The notes beneath the pieces are model-generated. The model was given only the letters and a program-made list of their open reading frames with translations, was not told where the DNA came from and made no database searches. The position numbers and the translations under genes were made by a program. Positions 14,612 to 18,004 of a DNA stretch of 18,004 nt are shown one piece after another. Numbering within the stretch: position 1 is the stretch's first letter; every line of letters starts with the position of its first letter. The DNA comes from Candidatus Aerophobota bacterium (GTDB taxonomy: Bacteria > Aerophobota > Aerophobia > Aerophobales > JAGGXI01): the NCBI GenBank assembly GCA_021163155.1, contig JAGGXI010000008.1, forward strand, positions 1 to 18,004, in the 5' to 3' direction.

Positions 14612-15985
14612 ATGGAAACAATAAGTCAAAGATGGGCTAAGTTTGCTCTTGGATTACATTACGATGATATTCCTCCTGAGGCTTTAGAGGAGGCTAAGCG
14701 ATTCCTTTTAGATAGTGTGGGTTGTGCCCTTTCTGCCGTTGACAGCAAGGATATGCAAGCTGTCTTCCACTATATTCAGGATTTAGGAGGAAAAGAGCAG
14801 GCTACTATTATAGGTTGGGGAAGAAAGGCAAATATGCCTCAAACCACTTTAATGAATTCCTTGCTTATACGAGCCAGGGATTATAATGATATCTATTGGG
14901 AGCAGGACCCTTCTCATCCTTCGGATATTATCCCGGCTGCACTTAGCACAGGTGAGTTTAAGGAAAGAAGTGGAAAAGAGATTCTTGTAGGGATAGTGCT
15001 TGCCTATGAATTAGAGATGAGGTTATGTCAGGCAGCTATTCCAGGGGTTCGGGAGATAGGTTGGCATCATGCTACTTTAACCCAGTTTGTAAGTCCTGTA
15101 GTAGCCGGGCGAATGTTAGGATTAAATAAAGAAAAGATAGTAGCTGCAGTAGGTATTAGCGGCTCCTCTCACTTTACCTTAGGAGGGGTAGTAGCTGGAC
15201 ATCTTACCAATATGAAAAATACAGCTGACCCTTTAGCTGTAAAGGCCGGAGTAGAAGCCGCTTTACTGGCGGATAAGGGCTATACTGGTCCAGTGGAGGT
15301 ATTTGAAGGGAAAGAAGGGTTATTTGAAGTGCTGGATAAAGTAAAGTGGAATAAGGATATTCTTTTAAAAGGATTGGGAGAGAAATTTCTAATTACCGAT
15401 TGTGGTTACAAAGCTTTTCCTACCGAAGCTTTAACACATCAACCTATTACTGCTACTTTAGAGGTTATGCAAGAAAGCCATCTTGACCCCCACGAGGTGA
15501 AAGAAGTTTTGGTAGAAACTACCACCAGAGGAGCAGATATTTTATCTGACCCAAGTAAGTATAAACCTACTACCAAGGAAACAGCCGACCACTCTCTCCC
15601 TTATTGTATAGCTGTAGCCATAGCTAAAGGTAATGTTCTTCCTTCTGATTTTGAAGAGGAAGCTCTTCATGACAGCTTTGTCTTATCATTACTGAATAAG
15701 ATTAAGGTAGTGGCTAATTCCCAAATAGACTCTCTTTTTCCAAAAGTAAAAAGAGCTATTGTCTCTATTAAAACCTCTAAAGGAGTATATAAGAAACAGG
15801 AGGACCTTGCTAAAGGTCAACCAAAAAGACCTTTAAGTAATGAAGAGCTTATATCCAAATTTAAGGCCAATGCCAAAAGAAAAATATCTTCTCAAAGGAT
15901 GGAGGATATTATAAAAGCTACTAAAGAACTTGAAAATGTTGAGAATATTGAAGAGTATATCAGACTTCTTGCAAGCGATAAATAA
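14612..15985 (+). CDS. MmgE/PrpD-family protein (2-methylcitrate dehydratase / cis-aconitate decarboxylase relative)
   Basis: A 457-residue all-helical-plus-lid MmgE/PrpD protein. The family includes 2-methylcitrate dehydratase, cis-aconitate decarboxylase and iminodisuccinate epimerase. Active-site landmarks: RARDYNDIYW with D90, HPSDIIPAA (102-110), GWHHATLTQF with H152, MKNTADPLA (201-209) with K202, and YKAFPTEALTH (266-276). These line up with the Asp, His, His and Lys residues reported for cis-aconitate decarboxylase. The histidine after its KxFPx appears to be Glu272 here, which would argue against itaconate formation; both statements are from memory. I chose ATG 14612 with AGAGGT (14600-14605) rather than the upstream in-frame TTG at 14597. 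It follows the dehydrogenase by 15 bases and so shares its operon. A methylcitrate or aconitate-type substrate fits the neighbours. Confidence 0.87.
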   Translation: METISQRWAKFALGLHYDDIPPEALEEAKRFLLDSVGCALSAVDSKDMQAVFHYIQDLGGKEQATIIGWGRKANMPQTTLMNSLLIRARDYNDIYWEQDPSHPSDIIPAALSTGEFKERSGKEILVGIVLAYELEMRLCQAAIPGVREIGWHHATLTQFVSPVVAGRMLGLNKEKIVAAVGISGSSHFTLGGVVAGHLTNMKNTADPLAVKAGVEAALLADKGYTGPVEVFEGKEGLFEVLDKVKWNKDILLKGLGEKFLITDCGYKAFPTEALTHQPITATLEVMQESHLDPHEVKEVLVETTTRGADILSDPSKYKPTTKETADHSLPYCIAVAIAKGNVLPSDFEEEALHDSFVLSLLNKIKVVANSQIDSLFPKVKRAIVSIKTSKGVYKKQEDLAKGQPKRPLSNEELISKFKANAKRKISSQRMEDIIKATKELENVENIEEYIRLLASDK

Positions 15986-16038
15986 AAAGGTAGGTTTAAG
16001 AAGTGTTCAGTATCATTGTAGCCAAATTTAGCGGAGAA

Positions 16039-16066
16039 TTGACAAAATTTTTGAGTATGGTATAAA
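16039..16066 (+). promoter_or_regulatory. Promoter upstream of the glycine riboswitch
   Basis: TTGACA at 16039-16044 is a perfect -35 element. TATAAA at 16061-16066 is preceded by an extended -10 TG (16058-16059), with 16 bases between the two boxes. It lies about 33 bases before the riboswitch P1 stem, suitable for transcribing the whole leader. Confidence 0.7.
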
Positions 16067-16098
16067 TTAAATACCGAATTGAAAATATATCATAGAGG

Positions 16099-16288
16099 TA
16101 ATTAAGGGAGAGACTGGGATATCCAGAACCGAAGGGGCAAGCTTTAAGTAGTAAGCGAAACTCTCAGGTAAAAGGACCTTAATTGAGCAACTCTCTGGAG
16201 AAATTTTCCTAAAATTTTAGGGGAGGAACCGAAGGGGCATTATTACCTTTACAGGTAAGGTAAAATCTCTCAGGTAAAAGGACAGAGG
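16099..16288 (+). promoter_or_regulatory. Tandem glycine riboswitch (two aptamers)
   Basis: Two glycine aptamers follow one another. Aptamer 1 (about 16100-16184) is closed by AATTAAGG/CCTTAATT and contains the hallmark ACCGAAGGGGCAA and ACTCTCAGGTAAAAGGAC. Aptamer 2 (about 16191-16288) repeats ACCGAAGGGGCA and TCTCTCAGGTAAAAGGACAG and is closed by CTCTG (16193-16197) with CAGAG (16283-16287). The 3' strand of its closing stem touches the terminator, so ligand binding can influence termination. Glycine riboswitches typically control glycine cleavage, glycine uptake or related aminotransferase genes. The next frame here is a truncated aminotransferase, so what the switch now controls is unclear. 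Confidence 0.93.
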
Positions 16289-16327
16289 GCATAACAGCTT
16301 AATTTAAGTTGTTATGTCCTTTTTTTT
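16287..16327 (+). terminator. Intrinsic terminator of the glycine riboswitch
   Basis: GGGCATAAC (16287-16295) pairs with GTTATGTCC (16311-16319) with one G-U pair. The inner AGCTTA/TAAGTT extends the stem to about 15 pairs with a three-base loop. A run of eight T (16320-16327) follows. The hairpin begins at the last base of the aptamer 2 closing stem, so it is the expression platform of the switch. Confidence 0.88.
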
Positions 16328-16375
16328 ATTATCCGTTTATTAGTGAAAAAATAAACTAAAAAGAGAGGTGTCCCG

Positions 16376-16483
16376 ATGCAAATAACAAAAAGAATAGAAA
16401 GATTAGGAACCGAAACCGCTTTTGAGGTCTTGCCAGAGGTAAACAAACTCAAAGAAAATGTTATTAACTCAAAAGGCTCTTAA
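16376..16483 (+). pseudogene. Truncated class I aminotransferase N-terminus behind the riboswitch
   Basis: A 35-codon frame with a good ribosome site (AGAGAGGTG, 16362-16370) reads MQITKRIERLGTETAFEVLP and then EVNKLKENVIN before SKGS and TAA. This matches the start of PLP aminotransferases (KRIxxLGTETAFEVL...VNxLK...VIN), up to the point where the family continues into its GEPDFDTP-like motif. Nothing further of the enzyme is visible, so a deletion joined the first 31 or so codons to unrelated DNA. It was probably the gene regulated by the glycine riboswitch. The complete aminotransferase at 4009-5184 is a different, only distantly similar gene. Confidence 0.65.
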
Positions 16484-16512
16484 TGAAGGATAGGATATAG
16501 AAAAGGCTTTAA

Positions 16513-16689
16513 ATGAGACTTAGGAGAATTACCGAAGAACTTGAAGAACTTAGTGATATCGAGGAGCTTCTTCTTTTTTATCATAATGCAATGAAACCAG
16601 GCAGAGAGATTTCTAAAAGGAACAATATTCAAGAAAGACTTTACCAAATTCTCAACCTTAGTGAATTTGTTCCTAAGAAAATTGGGTAA
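16513..16689 (+). CDS. Small ORF of 58 codons, unrecognised
   Basis: ATG 16513 to TAA 16689 encodes a charged, mostly helical peptide beginning MRLRRITEELEELSDIEELL and ending NLSEFVPKKIG. It has no good ribosome site; the nearby TAGGAG falls inside its first codons. The composition is protein-like, and ITEELEELSDIEELL could form a coiled coil. The frame upstream of it (from ATG 16458) shows similar text, KALNEG and DIEKALNET, broken by two TAG codons. A decayed larger gene, shifted in frame, is therefore as likely as a real small protein. I do not recognise the family. Confidence 0.3.
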   Translation: MRLRRITEELEELSDIEELLLFYHNAMKPGREISKRNNIQERLYQILNLSEFVPKKIG

Positions 16690-16840
16690 TACGTTTTGCA
16701 GTTTTTAAAAACCCGACTATTCTTATATTTCCGTTTTTTTAACTTTGCTATTGACGAAAGTCAGGATTATATTTCCGAGAAAAAAAGAATAAGAAGCTAA
16801 ATAACTTTATCTACAGTGAGCGAAAAGGAGTAAGTAACAG
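16690..16840 (+). promoter_or_regulatory. Upstream region of pylSc with a candidate promoter
   Basis: TTGCTA (16745-16750) and TATATT (16768-16773), 17 bases apart, are a moderate -35/-10 match. AAAAGGAG at 16823-16830 is the ribosome site for the TTG start at 16841. I looked for a tRNA-Pyl with a CUA anticodon here and found none. Confidence 0.35.
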
Positions 16841-17674
16841 TTGACTATAACCTGGACAATAGCTCAAAAACAGCGTTTAAGAGAATTAAATGTTACCCCA
16901 GATTTAGAAGAAAAGGTATTCTCTGATATTCAAGAGCGGGATAAAACCTTCCGTAGTATAGAACAGCTACTCGTAAAACAGAGTAAACAACATTTAATGG
17001 AGATGAGGAATATTCATCGCCGTCCAGCACTCTGCAAATTGGAGAGGGTTCTATCAGATGTACTCATCAAAAACGAGTTTGTCCAGGTAGTTACCCCAAT
17101 TATATTAGCTAAGGGCTTATTAGCAAAGATGTCAATTACAAAAGATCATCCTCTATTTAAGCAAGTATTTTGGTTGGATGAAGATAGATGTCTAAGGCCA
17201 ATGTTAGCACCAAATCTTTATTATCTTTTGAGAGAGCTTGTTCGCTTGTGGGAGAAACCCATACGAATCTTTGAAATAGGTCCCTGTTTTCGCAAAGATT
17301 CGGGAGGCGGTTGTCATTTAAATGAATTCACTATGTTGAACCTCGTAGAACTTGGTTTATCTGAAGAGAAGGAAAGTAAAAGATTGGGGGAGCTTGCTTC
17401 TATAATAATGAATGCTGTAGGTATAAAAAATTATCAATTGATCTCTAATCAGTGTGAAGTATATGGAGAGACGATAGATGTAGTTTCCAAAATAGAGGTG
17501 GGTTCAGGAGTTATAGGTCCTCACATCCTGGATACTCAATGGGGAATAGTTGACCCGTGGGCAGGAATAGGGTTTGGCCTGGAGAGACTTATTATGGTTA
17601 AAGAAGGATACCAGAATATTCAAAGGGTGGGGCGTGCTCTTGTATATCTTAATGGCGTACGACTAAATATTTAA
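16841..17674 (+). CDS. pylSc: Pyrrolysyl-tRNA synthetase catalytic domain (PylSc)
   Basis: A 277-residue class II synthetase that charges the amber-decoding tRNA-Pyl with pyrrolysine. It is the separate bacterial catalytic protein, lacking the N-terminal tRNA-binding domain that is a distinct gene (pylSn) in bacteria such as Desulfitobacterium. FVQVVTPIILAKGLLAKMSI holds motif 1, RIFEIGPCFRKDSGGGCHLN (142-161) motif 2 with R151, and GFGLERL (244-250) motif 3. The pyrrolysine pocket is present: RPMLAPNLYYLL (119-130), N167 in FTMLNLVELG, Y208 in VYGETIDV, and W240. Val169 stands where the methanogen enzyme has Cys348 and, from memory, D. hafniense has Thr. It starts with TTG behind AAAAGGAG and ends 62 bases before a corrinoid-protein gene, placing it in a methylamine-type locus. 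Confidence 0.95.
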   Translation: MTITWTIAQKQRLRELNVTPDLEEKVFSDIQERDKTFRSIEQLLVKQSKQHLMEMRNIHRRPALCKLERVLSDVLIKNEFVQVVTPIILAKGLLAKMSITKDHPLFKQVFWLDEDRCLRPMLAPNLYYLLRELVRLWEKPIRIFEIGPCFRKDSGGGCHLNEFTMLNLVELGLSEEKESKRLGELASIIMNAVGIKNYQLISNQCEVYGETIDVVSKIEVGSGVIGPHILDTQWGIVDPWAGIGFGLERLIMVKEGYQNIQRVGRALVYLNGVRLNI

Positions 17675-17736
17675 TGTTGAATGATTTTAAAATTAAAAGA
17701 AAAGTATAAGTAGTAAGTTTTAAGGAGGATTAAGTT

Positions 17737-18004
17737 ATGGGGAAAGAGGAGCTTTTAAAGGAAGCTGCAGATGCGATTGTTAACTATAATAAGAATAAAG
17801 CTGAGGAGATAGCCAAACGTACTCTTGCTGAGGAGATAGATCCTTTGGAGATGATTGAGAAGGGGTTCCGAAAAGGCATAATTAAAATAGGTGATCTCTT
17901 TGGAAGAGGGGAGATATTTCTACCGGAGCTAGTGCAAGCAGCTGAGGCTATGAAATCATCAACCGATATTCTTATCTCTGCACTACCCCAGGGTACGCAA
18001 GAGA
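17737..18004 (+). CDS. Methyltransferase corrinoid protein (MttC/MtbC-like), partial at right edge
   Basis: The first 89 residues of a cobalamin-binding methyl-carrier protein, cut by the window end. Strong ribosome site AAGGAGG (17722-17728), then ATG 17737. The visible part is the four-helix cap domain: EEIDPLEMIEKGFRKGI, then IGDLFGRGEIFLPELVQAAE and AMKSSTDIL, the typical cap of MttC, MtbC, MtmC and MtgC. The B12 domain with its DxHxxG histidine should follow outside the window. Such proteins accept a methyl group from a cognate MttB/MtbB/MtmB methyltransferase, several of which carry a pyrrolysine. Directly after pylSc this points to tri-, di- or monomethylamine, or to glycine betaine, use; the substrate depends on the methyltransferase, which is not visible. 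Confidence 0.92.
   Translation, partial: MGKEELLKEAADAIVNYNKNKAEEIAKRTLAEEIDPLEMIEKGFRKGIIKIGDLFGRGEIFLPELVQAAEAMKSSTDILISALPQGTQE

Noticed and set aside
16690-16840. tRNA-Pyl gene next to pylSc
   Set aside because: No cloverleaf with a CTA anticodon and no CTCTAAA-type anticodon loop was found here or recognised elsewhere in the window.

Overview
This AT-rich window reads as the chromosome of an anaerobic, probably uncultured bacterium. The evidence is a tungsten/molybdenum aldehyde:ferredoxin oxidoreductase (AOR) family enzyme, a complete citrate-lyase gene set, a bacterial-type split pyrrolysyl-tRNA synthetase (PylSc alone, without the N-terminal domain fused on as in methanogens) followed by a corrinoid protein, bacterial -35/-10 promoters and strong AGGAGG ribosome sites. 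The phylum cannot be fixed from the sequence; a Clostridia-like lineage or a candidate phylum with similar metabolism is plausible. All intact genes are on the + strand; only a transposon-associated fragment at the extreme left runs the other way.

Layout. 1-1064: insertion-sequence debris (partial minus-strand DUF6788-like gene, a relic joining two unrelated transposase types, a stray C-terminal gene fragment). 1065-5184: a WrbA/flavodoxin-like protein, a structured spacer, an AOR-family oxidoreductase and a class I aminotransferase. 5210-10519: citrate lyase genes in the order citC-citD-citE-citF-citX-citG. They cover the subunits (D, E, F), the acetylating ligase (C) and both prosthetic-group enzymes (G makes triphosphoribosyl-dephospho-CoA, X attaches it). 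citX appears to start at an AUA codon overlapping the citF stop. 10529-10885: a small non-coding element with terminal inverted repeats and a 10-bp target duplication. 10909-15985: HD-domain hydrolase, aconitase/isopropylmalate-isomerase-type large and small subunits, a beta-decarboxylating dehydrogenase of the isocitrate/isopropylmalate family, and an MmgE/PrpD protein. A pair of palindromic repeats interrupts this run at 13305-13419. 16039-16327: promoter, tandem glycine riboswitch and intrinsic terminator, followed only by gene remnants. 16841 to end: pylSc and the start of a methyltransferase corrinoid protein.

How the genes may work together. The central block looks like a tricarboxylic-acid module. 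A citrate-lyase-type enzyme interconverts a C6 (or methyl-C6) acid with acetate plus a 2-oxoacid, a LeuCD-type hydro-lyase isomerises it, an IDH-like enzyme decarboxylates it oxidatively (or carboxylates in reverse), and an MmgE/PrpD protein handles a related aconitate or methylcitrate. The aminotransferase and AOR upstream could join this to 2-oxoacid/amino-acid fermentation with ferredoxin. No citrate transporter, oxaloacetate decarboxylase or citrate sensor kinase is visible, and the substrate loops of the LeuD-like and IDH-like proteins do not match the usual citrate, isopropylmalate or homocitrate patterns as I recall them, so the real substrate is open. The right edge starts a separate pyrrolysine/methylamine-type methyl-transfer locus, which implies that some UAG codons in this genome may be read as pyrrolysine.
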